A program made the translations under genes and the position numbers. From NCBI RefSeq assembly GCF_900324465.2, contig NC_046626.1, positions 14,089,459-14,153,458 of the forward strand: a stretch of 64,000 nucleotides of DNA, read 5' to 3'. This DNA is from Anabas testudineus. Its lineage: Eukaryota; Chordata; Actinopteri; Anabantiformes; Anabantidae. Below are positions 52,868-64,000 of the stretch, piece by piece (the first letter of the stretch is position 1; each line of letters starts with the position of its first letter). The notes below the pieces were generated by a model, which did no database searches, was not told where the DNA came from, and saw only the letters and a program-made list of their open reading frames with translations.

Positions 52868-53313
52868 CAGTGGAATCCTAATGTGCTCATTTACAGTAAG
52901 GAGAACTACAATAATAACCTTTTACCTTTACTAAGACAGTGGTGAAGCAATGCTGTCAGCTAATTTGCATTGCTGAAATCAAATCAAATGCAACAAGATG
53001 AGTAAAATTGCTTCCGACATTGATATCTAAAATTAAGTATGGAGGCGTTCACAACAGTCATCCATAATTTATAGTGATGTGTGGATGATGCGAGCTCTGC
53101 CTACAGATTATCTGATCTTGATTTTGATCTGTGCCTCTTGGCCTCTTGTTTAAAACTTTTGAAGTTGTGTTTGGTCATTTTCTTATCTGTGCTTGTAGTT
53201 TCCCAATACATATGTTCTGGTGCAGCGAGGCACCATGTCAATATTGCATGCCATTTTTCTTCAGTAGTTTTGGGAAATTTTGTTTATTTTAGTAAGTTTA
53301 AATACGAGTGAAT

Positions 53314-53327
53314 TCACTAGATGGCAG
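53314..53327 (+). promoter_or_regulatory. CTCF-like site
   Basis: TCACTAGATGGCAG fits the CTCF core at 13 of 14 positions. A weaker, oppositely oriented match (TCTCCAGAGGGCAG on the minus strand, 12 of 14) is at 54327-54340. Motif match only. Confidence 0.4.
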
Positions 53328-54449
53328 TGTGGTTAATCATGTACTGCTTATCAACCACTTTTGTTATGCATTGATGCAACTTAGAGCTGGAAATTGTAAT
53401 TACACACACATTTTTTCATATGCATAATCTGCTATGAACAGCAGTGCGCATATACGTACACATGCATGTATTCAATGCAGCACACGTTAATTGCCATTAT
53501 AATGGCCCCATTGTAATGCAGTAGCTCTGTCCTTACAGAGATCTGTATTTAGCAAAGCAGAAATAGATATATATTGTTCTATACATCAATGTAATATAAT
53601 AGATATCTAATATACAGTATATATCCTCACAGTACAGCATTACTGACACTGTAAGATGTTTAGTATAAAGGCACAGAGAGTTAAGTCAGTCTGAGATGGT
53701 GACAGCTTTACTTAGAAAACCTGTAGACAAAATGTACCCCACAGTCTATGCCCCTCACGCACTGCCACTAAAGACTGATTTTCTTCCCCAATCACTGTAG
53801 TAACCTAGCTGTCAGTCTTGACTCGTGACTTGCCCTCATCTCACCCCCCACTCCCAATAGTCGAACAGTTTTCACACTCTAAATTGAATTGCTCTTCATG
53901 TTCTGTCAAACTCGGAAACAATCGATTTCGTTTTTCAACATTCTGCCTCACAGCTGAATAAAAGAAAAAGCTGCTTTGTTCTAATTGAATATCCAGACTG
54001 GTGACATTGTTCCAACGTTAACATACCTAAAAACATTAACGAAGAAAGACAGACAGAATGTATTGATTCATACAACGTATATATTTCTTTATAGCTAACA
54101 TGAAATGAAAATGTTCTAGAGTTGGAAATATGAACCATCAGATGTATCATGTGTTTGCATTATCACTGGTGCAAATATCCCTAATACTGCAGCAAGCTGA
54201 CATATAAAATCTTTGTCGCTGACTGCAGCTGCAAGAGGAGCAGTAACAGGGAGTTAAGTTAAGGAAGTTTCTACAAGCATGCCAAGACAATGGAACTGAC
54301 ATTTTGCTCACAAGTGCTATCATGTGCTGCCCTCTGGAGATGTGTGCATGAGCACTACTGATCACAGGCTGCTGATTTTTGTATTTTCATCTTTATCTGA
54401 TAGTTCACAGTAGAGAGAGATGGAAATAATTGGGAAAAACAAAAGTGGA

Positions 54450-54483
54450 TGGCATGCCAGCTGAGCCACCATGTTGCCCCAGG
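54450..54483 (-). repeat. Fragment of a common teleost interspersed repeat
   Basis: GCTGAGCCACCATGTTGCCC resembles the reverse complement of the frequent fish repeat start 'gggcggcacggtggctcagtggt'. Only about 34 bases match. Confidence 0.35.
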
Positions 54484-54767
54484 AGGTTGTCTGTTGCTGC
54501 ACCCTGAAGAAGCTTAGTCATTCCTGCCTATATTTCTCCTGTAACTGCTTCCTAAAAAATAAACACAGAATGTAGTTCAGCAAAAGAAATCATCATATAG
54601 ATACATTACACATTTCCAGCACATAGCAGGCATCAATGACAATAAGTGTTTCTCCTATCATCCAGACTTTAGCGCTGTGGATGGTCATAGAATGAAAAAG
54701 TCACTCAGGGTTGGAGGAGGCCTTTTGGCTCTGTGTATTGCATTCAGACAAGTAATTTGACTTCAAG

Positions 54768-54812
54768 TGACTCTAAATTGCCCATGCTGTAGGTGTGAAT
54801 CTCTATTGGTGA
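54768..54812 (+). repeat. Fragment of a common teleost interspersed repeat
   Basis: AAGTGACTCTAAATTGCCC, an insertion of a few bases, and GTAGGTGTGAATCTC match the frequent fish repeat 'ttggtgactctaaattgcccgtaggtgtgaatgtgagtg'. From memory, this text and the sequence at 54450-54483 belong to the same long repeat, here in opposite orientations about 300 bases apart. Confidence 0.6.
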
Positions 54813-57800
54813 GTTTCCACTGCAGGAACTTTAAGCTACAATTTCCCGTAACTAAAGTATTCCTTTGAGTAGAATTATGCTCCAATATGCTCCAATATGC
54901 ATTGTGAAGGAGTGCTGTCCGTGCCTCAGGTGCAGTCAAACTCACAGAACAACACTGCTTTTTAACAAAATTCTGTTTGATAAGTATGTTTCGCAGCAGT
55001 TTTATTCATTCTAATCTCTTGTCTTGTATAACTGCACTGGAAAAAGTCAGATGAACTGATGAATATAATACAAATCATAAGCCTAATTTATTTATTAAAC
55101 AAGGTAATTTTCCTCACCTGATATGAAGTGTTTACCACACACATAAGTGGATGAGTACAGAGTCCCATCATTTACATAAAGTATCCACTTTTCATCTGAT
55201 CCAGTGGGCAAATGTTGCCTATTTTTCAATTTCAGATTTAACCAGGAACATGCTATAGCTTAAATTGCAAATTGTAGTTTTAATTAAACCATAACCTGGA
55301 GTTTCACCTCTAGCATGACCACGTCCTTTATAAGGAGAAACGGTTTAGATAATGGCCTTCGCTGCTAACATTAATATTTTATTTTAAAATAAATTACTTG
55401 TTATATTCAGCTGGTCTAGTGTGCCAGCCATATAATATTAGCCTACCTACTCTAGTAATTGTCGGCACCTGATTATAATACTGATTTTTGTTTATGGTCA
55501 CAATAAAGTTTGGACTTTAAACCCATAGATATAGAAATATTATATTATATTCTATATTTCCTTGGTTCCATTTGGTTTCTTTGGTAAGCTAAAATTACAG
55601 TTTTAATTAAGAAACACCTCGGAATACAAAGTGTAATAAGCACAGCACCTCACTAACACCTGTGTCTCTATCACTAGTTATTGTGACTTTTAAGGAAAAA
55701 ATTTAAGGAATAATTTAATTAAAGGAAATTTTGTTTATTGTAAAAAGGCTACATGGCTAGAGCCATGTAACAAATTCCAGCCAGAATTTACAAGCTGGTT
55801 TAATAATTAAGTACCATTGTCCCATTTGTGCAGTTATTTTATGATTCATACAGTTTTTTGTTCTCATTTTTTGCATTCTGTGATCGAGGGGGAATCATAA
55901 GTACATGGTAATGATACTACATTAAATAAGGTGGCGCACTCACTCAAACATTTCATTAAATGAGTGGGTTCACGAGGTGCTTCACATTTAAAATATTCCA
56001 GTTATATAAGGTGGCATGATTGACCTTGGCAAAAACAGACTGTAATAATTGTGATCAGAGGGGGGTGAATTGGCTACCTATGGTCTTCAAACTTATTCTG
56101 ATTAATACAATATTATTAATAAAATGTCAAGACAAAACATTGTGATCCGACATTGCTGTTTCCTGACACTCCAATTTATTGCATTGTTAACTACCATATA
56201 ACAAAAACAGAAAGCCAAGCTGAATAACAACACAATTACACAGATGTTTCTCAAATACCACCAGGTTGACTGAGAGATTTAATGACAAAAACTCAAGAAA
56301 TGATGCTTTCTGCACGATTGCTAGAGTAAACAATACTGCAAAATGCCACCCACTGGACATGATCTAGCTGATGAAGCACATATATAGTGATTGCATTTAA
56401 CACCCCTGATAATAGCCAATCACTAGGACCTATTTCTGAATGAGGCTGAGGAGAAGAGTTCTCATTATCATCGAAAACCCTCAGGATGAGGCTGCAGGCT
56501 GCTAGCATACGTTCCTATTAATCATCATCAGGGAAGTCACATTTGAGTATTCTTCATACTGCATACTAAGTTTATGTTCCTCAATCAATACACACAATGC
56601 ATAGTGGCCTAGTTTCTATGGTGATTAATGGGTGTTTCCTAGTGTCCTTTTCTGGAAGGAAAATCACTGAACACAAGACATGTCATCAGTGTTAATTAAA
56701 GCCTCACCCAGGATCAAAATAAAGGTTGAGCAAATATAACTATAATAGAATATAAATAAATAAATAGAAATATAAATAGAATTCCTTTTTAAAAGGCCTT
56801 TTAGACCTACCCAGAGACATGAAGATGATGCTTGTAAGAAGCATCTCTCTGCAGTATGCTTAAGTAATTATTTTTTTTTACAATTGTTTAACTGATGGCC
56901 TTATGTAATCTGTAAAGTTTGAATATTTCTAACTATATAAGACACAGTATAACATGTGATGGGACTGAAAACAAAAAGTCAGACTGGCAATATGTCCTGT
57001 TGAGTAATGAAAGTGCAACACAGTAATAAATAAATATATAAATGAAAAGCCAGGAAGCATCTAGCCTGGAGCTGGACAAATGTAACATTTGCCTATCTTT
57101 ACTTTCCACAGCCTCAAGTGAATCCTAATTGTGCTGTTGGATGTGTAGGACATAAAAGCTCCCCTGACAAAGGAATAATCATCTTAATAATATATTCATA
57201 TTAATAATGTCTTATTGCTGTATCTACAGCTTATTTCTCTAGTTTCCAAGTAGCCATTTATGTGATGTTAGTGCTTCACTCCAGTGTTTTCTGTGGTATT
57301 TTCATTTTATATAGGGAAGAGGAAAATAATATTGTCATTGTTCCTATTGTGCTTTTGTATCAAATGGATACAGTGTTGAGTGATTTACACATTGACATTT
57401 CATAAGATATGGTGTAAGTGTTTAGAAAGTTATGCATTGTTATAATTTAAATCACAAGCAGCAACATACTGTACATATAAATATATTATACAGCCACATT
57501 GCCATGACCAGTTTAGTTTAAAGAATTGTACCATGCAAATTTACACCCGTATTACTCATATTTGAGCATATGTAGCTGTATTCAAGCATCTTCTTTAGGT
57601 AAGTGCAAATTGAAAACGGCGGTTCATCATCTTGCTATTCATATTCAAGGGCTGTAGGATTTTTTTTACACTCCAGCCTTTTGAGGTAATAAAGTTGGTG
57701 ACGCTCACACCCATGTGCTTCACTGTCCTGCGCAGGCCAGCTATGTGGTTAACTGTACTGCCCATCCCCCCACTATGTGTTAACTCCCTGTCCCCGGCAG

Positions 57801-58152
57801 GATGAGCTGGCTGTAAACCACACCAGGTCTATTAATTAATTAATGTACCCTAACTGCGGGGCTGGCTCCCTTGTTGTAGTGAAGCAGTTTTCAGCTGGCT
57901 GCAGTGGTGTCCGCTGGTGTCTTTGGATTGTTGCAGCACTGTGGTAGAAAGGCAAAAGATAGAGGAGCATAGAAGCAGACAAGTGGGGATGGGAGGAAGC
58001 CATCAGCATCATAGTCACCATTAATCACACTGGGACATTGTGGTCCTGTTTGGTATACGGCGCCAGTGAAGGCAGGGAGGCAGACAGAGAAAGAGAAAGA
58101 GGAAGAGGGAGAGAGGGGGCAGGGTGGCCGCAGGAAGACAGAGGGGTAAAGA

Positions 58153-60502
58153 ATGGTTGGGGATCAGCCCATGTGTCCACCTCAGCTCCTACTGCAGGGC
58201 TGGGGAGCAGTGCTGCTGACTCAGTGCTTGTCCTCTGTGTCCTCTCAGATCCCGGATCCTGAGGTAAGAGCCCGATACATCATCATGCCTTCCACAGGTT
58301 CTTCTCGGGAATCCTGAGGTTGGATGTTTGCAGGTGTCATTTCAATTGGAGCTTTTACTGTATGTAATCCATGTTTATTGTTTGGTCTCGAGAGCTGTTG
58401 CTTTATTTGCCTTACTTGACAAGGTGCGACTAATGCTGAAACCTGATATGTTATATGGATATATCTTACATAAACAGCCAAGCCACATGTTTGTAAATCG
58501 CTGCCAACAGGACTATGAATGTCCTGGTATGGCAATTAGTTTTTTTGTGCTCTTGGGAGAATAGAAGAGGGTTACAGGGTTGCAGAAAACAAGACTATTA
58601 CTGTGACTCTGCCTGCAAAAACAAGGTAATGAAGTAATTATGCTTCATTTATGCTTAAAATAGACAATTGACTCGGTACACTGAAGAAACATGACTAAAA
58701 CATTTCTTTATAATGATACAAGAAATTACTAACAACAAGCTGTTTCAAAAAACTTTGCTTTGCTGCAAACACTTGAACTAGAAAGTTAGAGAAACTTCCA
58801 GACACAAATTCATAGAAACTCAGTAACTAACATAGAGAAGTAAAAGAGAGAGGCTCTATTTTGTGACAGAATATTGTTAAAGTAAATATGATTTTAATAC
58901 TAGGCAAAATCTATAATTTCAGCATTTGCAGGTGTCAGACACACCTGAGTGCTTGGGTGACATCGATTTTGCTTTCATGTGTCTGTGGTGCATGTGGTGG
59001 TTTTGTCTTGGCATAAAAAAACAAACATTGTCTTCAAATATAAGAAAATATAATTTAAACACAGGGGACATAACAATTTGTATGAACCCTCTTTTAGGCA
59101 CAAACATCAGTGTTAGAGATTTTTGTTTCAGCTGTAGATCATGGCCCTACCAACAGAATAATAACCCAAACACATCTTTCCAAGAATAGATAAGAAGAAA
59201 ACATTGGACCATTTTGTAGTGGCCTTGCAGAAGTCTGATTAAGAGCTGCACAAAGCACTGAATCCAATGATTACCTCAAAAAGGATGTGCTACAAAATAT
59301 TAAGGGATTTCAATACTTTGTCCATGTTTTTTCATTTATTTATTGTATTATTTCATACACGTTACATGAAGAAACAAAAGCAATGTGTCTGTTTCATTTC
59401 TTATTTATTCTTTATTTATACAGTGAAGTTGGCTGAGCCTACAGCACATGCTCATTTACAGCAACACCCTGTTTACAACTAAAAATAATGATAATAATAA
59501 TAAAATATTATACAAATGCAAAAATTAGACATAGCCTCAATAAAACATTAACAAACAGAAAGATAATCATTTTATAAAATGATTCTAAAATTATAAAAAA
59601 AATATACAGACATAAATGTGCTTCTTTTACTTAATGTTGATGATTATTTTCCACTAATGGCTTTATATATAAATAGAAAGCAATGTTTCTACCGTATCTC
59701 CGAGAGACATAATGACAAATGGAATCTATGGGCTTCAAAGTAGAAACAGTGGTGTGTTGATATACAGTGCCCCCATACCACCAAACCAGTCTAAATTGAA
59801 ATATGGAATCTATTGTAATGGTGTTTAATTTCAGATAAATGTATTTTGCAACACATTAAAAGCGAGCTGTAATTTCTCAGTAAAAGATGGAACAGAGCAT
59901 ACATTTTACAATCAAGACAGCCTTATTTATAAAAATAGTAATCAGAACAGGGTCCAAATTGGATCCTTGTGGAACACCTTTGGTAGGTGGTAGAAATTCT
60001 GATTTAGCCACTTTCACCATCCATTACTGGACAGATAGAGTGATGTCTAAACCAGCTGCAGGCAAGACTTTTAACACATGCATAAAAAATTCATATGCAA
60101 TGTTTCTTATTGTCTAAACCAATGTTCTGAAAATCAAATCTTCAATTAGATATGATTTTGTGAATTTATGGAATAGAAAATAGTGGATTTCACTTTGGCA
60201 ATATTCACCATATATTAGTAGTAGTTTTTCTTTTTTAAGTGGAAAAGTGTTTGTCACAAATTTGGGTAGATAATGATTAATGTGAGGTAACTTGAGGTCA
60301 GTATGCTTCTGAGACCAAAAGAAAATTTAAAGCTTAAAACCACTAATCCTGCCACATAAAATCTCCCCCCAGAAGGAAGGACTAAGCATTACACAATCAC
60401 TCTGGAAGCAAAAAAATGTGTGCTAAATATCCTCATCAAGGCTTAGCCTTTTTTGGGAGTTTCACAAACAGAGTAAATTCATTCAAACTATTTTCTGTGG
60501 AG

Positions 60503-60534
<32 letters not shown>

Positions 60535-63500
60535 AATTCACAAGCCCTCTTGTGACCTCCTCAGCAGACAAACAGTATAGAGGCCCTGAAGACAGCTTGT
60601 CACATTTGGCATGTTGGCTTGTTGATGCCTATCAGATCCAATAAACAGCAAAACAGCCTGTTCTTTTGCCCTGGTGCTTTTTGAATGTTATGGAAAATGA
60701 CTATTTATGTGCAAATTATATGATTATATTAACATCTGTTAATATTTTAGTGCCAGATTGATTTCTTTGTTAAAAAATAACCCATACGTTGTTATTTGAT
60801 GCATGTTCAAATAACCTGTGCTATTTCTACCGTAGTAAGCTTATCTCTGCCGCATTATCAGCAGAGGATAAGACATGGTATTTATTGTATCATCAACCTC
60901 GCTTATTTTTAGAACAGTTTTCTATTTCACCACATGATACTGTTATCAGTAACGACGGTAAATATCATAAGTGTCCATTTTCAGGTCCCTTGTGTGTTGC
61001 TTTATTGCCTAAAGTGTACAGTGTACAAAACAACCTCGTATCATCCAATTAAGGGATCAATGTACAGTAGACAGGGAAAAATCCTCATCTTGATTTTATT
61101 AGGGAACTGACACTGCAGGCTCTACCAAAGTAGTGATCCAAACCATTGATCCAACACAAAGACACATACATCCACCGTTTTTATAAGTTATATTCCTCAA
61201 TCCCCAGCTCTGGACCCAGGTGTTTTGAGACTGGAAAAGTGTTTTTTTTTTTCTGGACACTGTTGACTAAACTTTGTGCAGCATAGAATTAAGACATTTA
61301 AGGCAATTGTAAAAGTTCAGAGAAAATGTTTGCGCTGTCTCACACCAGTCACGTTTGCAGACAAATGGACTTGTTGCTGTTGAGTAAGGGCAGGCTTAGG
61401 TGGAGACACAGGCACAAAAACCTGTAGGTAATGTGGGTGTTTGTTTTCTTGGCAGCCACTTAAAAATGACTTTTTCACCTCTGAAAACCTGTTTTGTTTC
61501 ATTTTCATTGTACCAGTGGTTTGAAAAAAAATCTTTAAGTCAGGTGTGTCATTTGATCTCACGGTGCTTTTGTATCCGAGATCTCAGGAACTTTGTGTGA
61601 GTTCAGAATAACTAATGAACAGGTCGACCACAATAGCGGAATACAATATGTGATCTTAAGGTTGATTCTTACAGAAGTCAGAAAGGTGATGATGTAAAAG
61701 GACAATAGCACAAATATACTTGTGGATACCACTGTGCTGATATGACACTGAAAATACCATTGATGATGTTTTGCCATGTGACACTTGTGTGATAACTGGT
61801 GATCAGGGAATCTGTGCCCTTTAAGGACTTCAAATGCTCCTTTCATATCCTAGTTGTGTTAATATATAACTACGGTGTGTATACTAGATATAAATATTGC
61901 TCACAGATCAAAGTATCACACAAAAAACTGAGCAATATTATTAAAAGATGTGAAGCTTGAGTTCCTCTAGGAACATGTTTGAGGTTTATTCTCTGTTGTA
62001 AAACCTGTAAGTGAAGATTTATTTATGATTTGCAGATACTTTAAGAACATATTTTCTCTCTCTTTTTTTTCCCCACAGCTTTTACCCACAGAACCCCCAA
62101 AGAAGCCAGATCCTGTTACTTCAGAAACGGTTGTTTTCTGGGGTCTGCGGTTATGGCAGGTCATTGGCATCTTTTCAATGTTTGTTTTAGCAATTGGTCA
62201 GTATACCTCCTGAAATCACTTTGCTTTCACTCTCACAAATCTCCCTTGAAAACACTGTAGCTGTTTAACTGCAGGCAAAACATGTCCATTAAAGCGATTT
62301 TTCATCTACATACTGATTATGAAACACAGTGTGATTAGTAGCAATGACAATAATATTATGTAAAAGAAAAAAAAAAAACACTTCTGTGTTTCCAGAAGTG
62401 AGTCATCCAATGAATAGCAGCAGCTGAGCATGAATAGAGGTAAAGTCTAAAATGGTCAAATGCAGATGCTTCTAAATTTGAACCAACAAATCGTCTCAAA
62501 AATACAATTTATTTTCTCAGGTAATGACAAATCTACCATTGCATTTTGTATTAATTTTCTTTCTATTAATGTTTACTTATTTGCATGCTAATAGCACACA
62601 AACAAAGTATAGCTGGCTGATGGGCTTGTTGAGGTATTTTGCCATAAATCAAATAAGACAAATAACAATTTGACCTGATGATAATGCTGGATTAAAAGTC
62701 CAATCAAGTTAGTAAAATGAATGAAAATAACATTTATGTAAAATTTTATGGCTATCTATGTGACAGTTGTGAAGATTTTTGACTCAAAACCCAAATGTCA
62801 ACCTTATGATCACGCGACTGGAAAAGTAAGAGGATCATTACATATACTGAGCCAAAAAAATAGAGAAATCTGACAGGATAGGTGAAACCTTTCTTGGAAT
62901 TGGAAGAATAGTCAGTGGATCACAGAAGTCATGAATGAAACTGTGTCTGATATTTGCTCAGATCAGTTTGGGCTAAATGTGTGGACTCTCTAAACAAACA
63001 ACAAACAGACAGACAAACCGAAACCTAAAAACCTGCTAAATGAACAACAGTGGTACCACTGGCTAACAAGGCTTCCAACTTCGTCTCTTTTTTAGAGCCC
63101 CTGTGATGGTAGGAAAAATGTTTTGGGATAAAGTTGTAGGATAATGGATGTAGTCATGGATAAAGGAAATATTATTGACTAGTGCTTTGAAACAGGAAAT
63201 TAACAACAGGCTTCTGACCCCATGAACAGTTGCTGGGCTGTGAAGCAATTTTGATATAGTGTCTGAAACTGTTACTAAAAGGTCCACATTCATACAATGA
63301 GCCAAAAAGCATTTTTCTCATAGACTCTTATCGGACATTCAGGAAATTAGCTGGCTCTACAGCAGAAGTTATTGGTCAATGTAGTTCATTTTCTTCTTAA
63401 TACAACATATAATTTTTTGATTATCTACTGCCCATAGAGGGCTTTGTCACTCTCTCATGTGATGCCATTCTCAATGTCTGGGATTTAACTTAACAATGAA

Positions 63501-63950
63501 ACATAACTATGCATTGTACCAAGCTGCTTGCACAAACTACCCATTGGATCATTTTTAGAAGGACATTTTCTCTGTTCCATACACAATATCTCTGTTTTTC
63601 TGGATAATCAAACCCCACAGTTTAATAGCTGCTGCTGGGAATGACAAATAAAACCAAAACTATTCTGATTACCACTTGAGGTAACTTAAATAATTTGTGC
63701 AATTTGGGTAAATCTATTTGGGACATCACGAAAAAAATGTTGCAATTAGTAACATGTCATTATCAAATGAAGTCACCAAGTCTGTTTTTGTTTCCCTCAG
63801 TTATCACTTTGTGCTGTATATTTAAATGTCGAATCCCAAGAACCAAAAAGGAGATCGAGGCACGACATGCGCAAAGACAGGCTGCCAAGAAATACGCCAA
63901 CACATTAGAGACAGTGCCACCTCTGAATGAGCTGACTGAGATCCCAGGAT
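58153..63950 (+). CDS. tmie: TMIE, transmembrane inner ear protein (partial, runs off the right edge)
   Basis: Subunit of the hair-cell mechanotransduction channel with TMC1/2, needed for hearing and balance. Three coding exons join in frame: 58153-58263, 62079-62196 and 63801-63950. Exon 1 encodes a signal peptide ([18 protein letters not shown], then SSVSSQ) and is joined in phase 0 to [20 protein letters not shown]. Exons 2-3 encode the membrane helix ([19 protein letters not shown]), the juxtamembrane [18 protein letters not shown] and the signature [16 protein letters not shown] chose ATG 58153 because it has A at -3 and G at +4 and an in-frame stop (58147) six bases before it; ATG 58171 has a weaker context but starts closer to the hydrophobic core. 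The lysine-rich cytoplasmic tail lies beyond the window. Intron 1 (3.8 kb) carries two decayed transposons. Confidence 0.93.
58976..59310 (+). mobile_element. Decayed Tc1/mariner-type DNA transposon fragment
   Basis: The frame around 59141-59187 reads [14 protein letters not shown], a degraded form of the Tc1 transposase motif QQDNDPKHTSK around a catalytic aspartate. Upstream, TGGTGCATGTGGTGGTTTTG resembles the segment encoding VWGCF. Downstream, ATTACCTCAAAAAGGATGTG then CTACAAAATATTAAGGG resembles the end of Tc1-like transposase genes ('gcctcaaaaggttgtgcaacaaaatattaggg'). The frame is interrupted and no terminal inverted repeats are seen, so it is dead. It lies in TMIE intron 1. Confidence 0.6.
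59400..60130 (-). mobile_element. 3' part of a decayed L2-like LINE with reverse-transcriptase remnant
   Basis: On the minus strand 59997-59953 or so reads [20 protein letters not shown], the RT motif normally GVPQGSILGPLLFxIYIND. Just upstream ACSWFRHHS matches the 'WFxxYLSxRxQ' segment, and downstream [13 protein letters not shown] matches the usual LQxAFNxVQxxF. At the 3' end (59403-59475) GTTGCTGTAAATGAGCATGT and ATAAATAAAGAATAAATAAG match the tail of abundant fish LINEs. Several stops and frame changes show it is long dead. Family (L2/CR1 group) is from motif memory. On the plus strand it produces the misleading frame [13 protein letters not shown]. Confidence 0.65.
60503..60529. repeat. 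Poly(T) tract
   Basis: About 27 consecutive T bases in TMIE intron 1. It may be the poly(A) end of a minus-strand retroelement, but no element body was recognised beside it. Confidence 0.85.
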
Positions 63951-64000
63951 GTGAGTACCTTCCTAATATCTTTCTAATATTATCATGACTATATTAAATT

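Larger units (their letters stand above)
52900..58100. other. Intergenic DNA between CCDC13 and TMIE
   Basis: No exon is recognised. Contents are two CTCF-like sites (53.3 and 54.3 kb, facing opposite ways), two scraps of a common teleost repeat (54.45 and 54.77 kb), and long AT-rich stretches from 55 to 57.6 kb. The last 500 bases become GC-rich with a GA-rich run near 58.08 kb, just before the TMIE start. Confidence 0.55.

Noticed and set aside
58038-58262. 74-codon frame rich in arginine and glutamate over TMIE exon 1
   Set aside because: It is the wrong frame over a GA-rich leader; the TMIE signal peptide is encoded in another frame of the same DNA.

Overview
This is nuclear DNA from a bony fish, most likely a spiny-rayed teleost. 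Short introns with GT..AG borders break up vertebrate gene families. CA/GA/TA microsatellites are frequent, and teleost-type interspersed repeats are present. I recognise eight protein-coding genes. Nothing bacterial, no CRISPR array, no operon and no intact mobile element is visible. I did not find a previously undescribed biological system. The most useful new content is exon-level gene structure (especially the signal-peptide exon of TMIE), promoter motifs and decayed transposons.

Layout. 1-11.6 kb: no recognisable gene. 11.6-15.85 kb (-): SNAP47, four coding exons. 16.7-18.5 kb (+): JMJD4, six coding exons, divergent from SNAP47 across an ETS/CRE promoter region. 19.07-20.95 kb (-): IBA57, three exons, tail-to-tail with JMJD4. 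23.3-24.57 kb (-): GJC2 (connexin 47), one coding exon. 24.6-34.9 kb: long non-coding interval with a TA/GA/TA microsatellite. 35.6-37.15 kb (-): CYP8B1, intronless. 40.4-42.2 kb (+): HIGD1A. 45.5-52.9 kb (+): CCDC13, many coiled-coil exons, 3' end partly unresolved. 52.9-58.1 kb: non-coding with repeat scraps. 58.15 kb to beyond the right edge (+): TMIE, whose first intron holds a decayed Tc1-like transposon and the 3' part of a LINE.

Gene functions are unrelated rather than a pathway: membrane fusion (SNAP47), translation-termination factor hydroxylation (JMJD4), mitochondrial Fe-S assembly (IBA57), glial gap junctions (GJC2), bile-acid synthesis (CYP8B1), respiratory-chain and hypoxia adaptation (HIGD1A), centrosome and cilium biology (CCDC13), and hair-cell mechanotransduction (TMIE). 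The order matters for synteny. The left block (SNAP47-JMJD4-IBA57-GJC2) corresponds to human 1q42. The middle block (CYP8B1-HIGD1A-CCDC13) corresponds to human 3p22, and TMIE to 3p21. The window therefore spans a boundary between ancestral linkage blocks, within about 24.6-35.6 kb.
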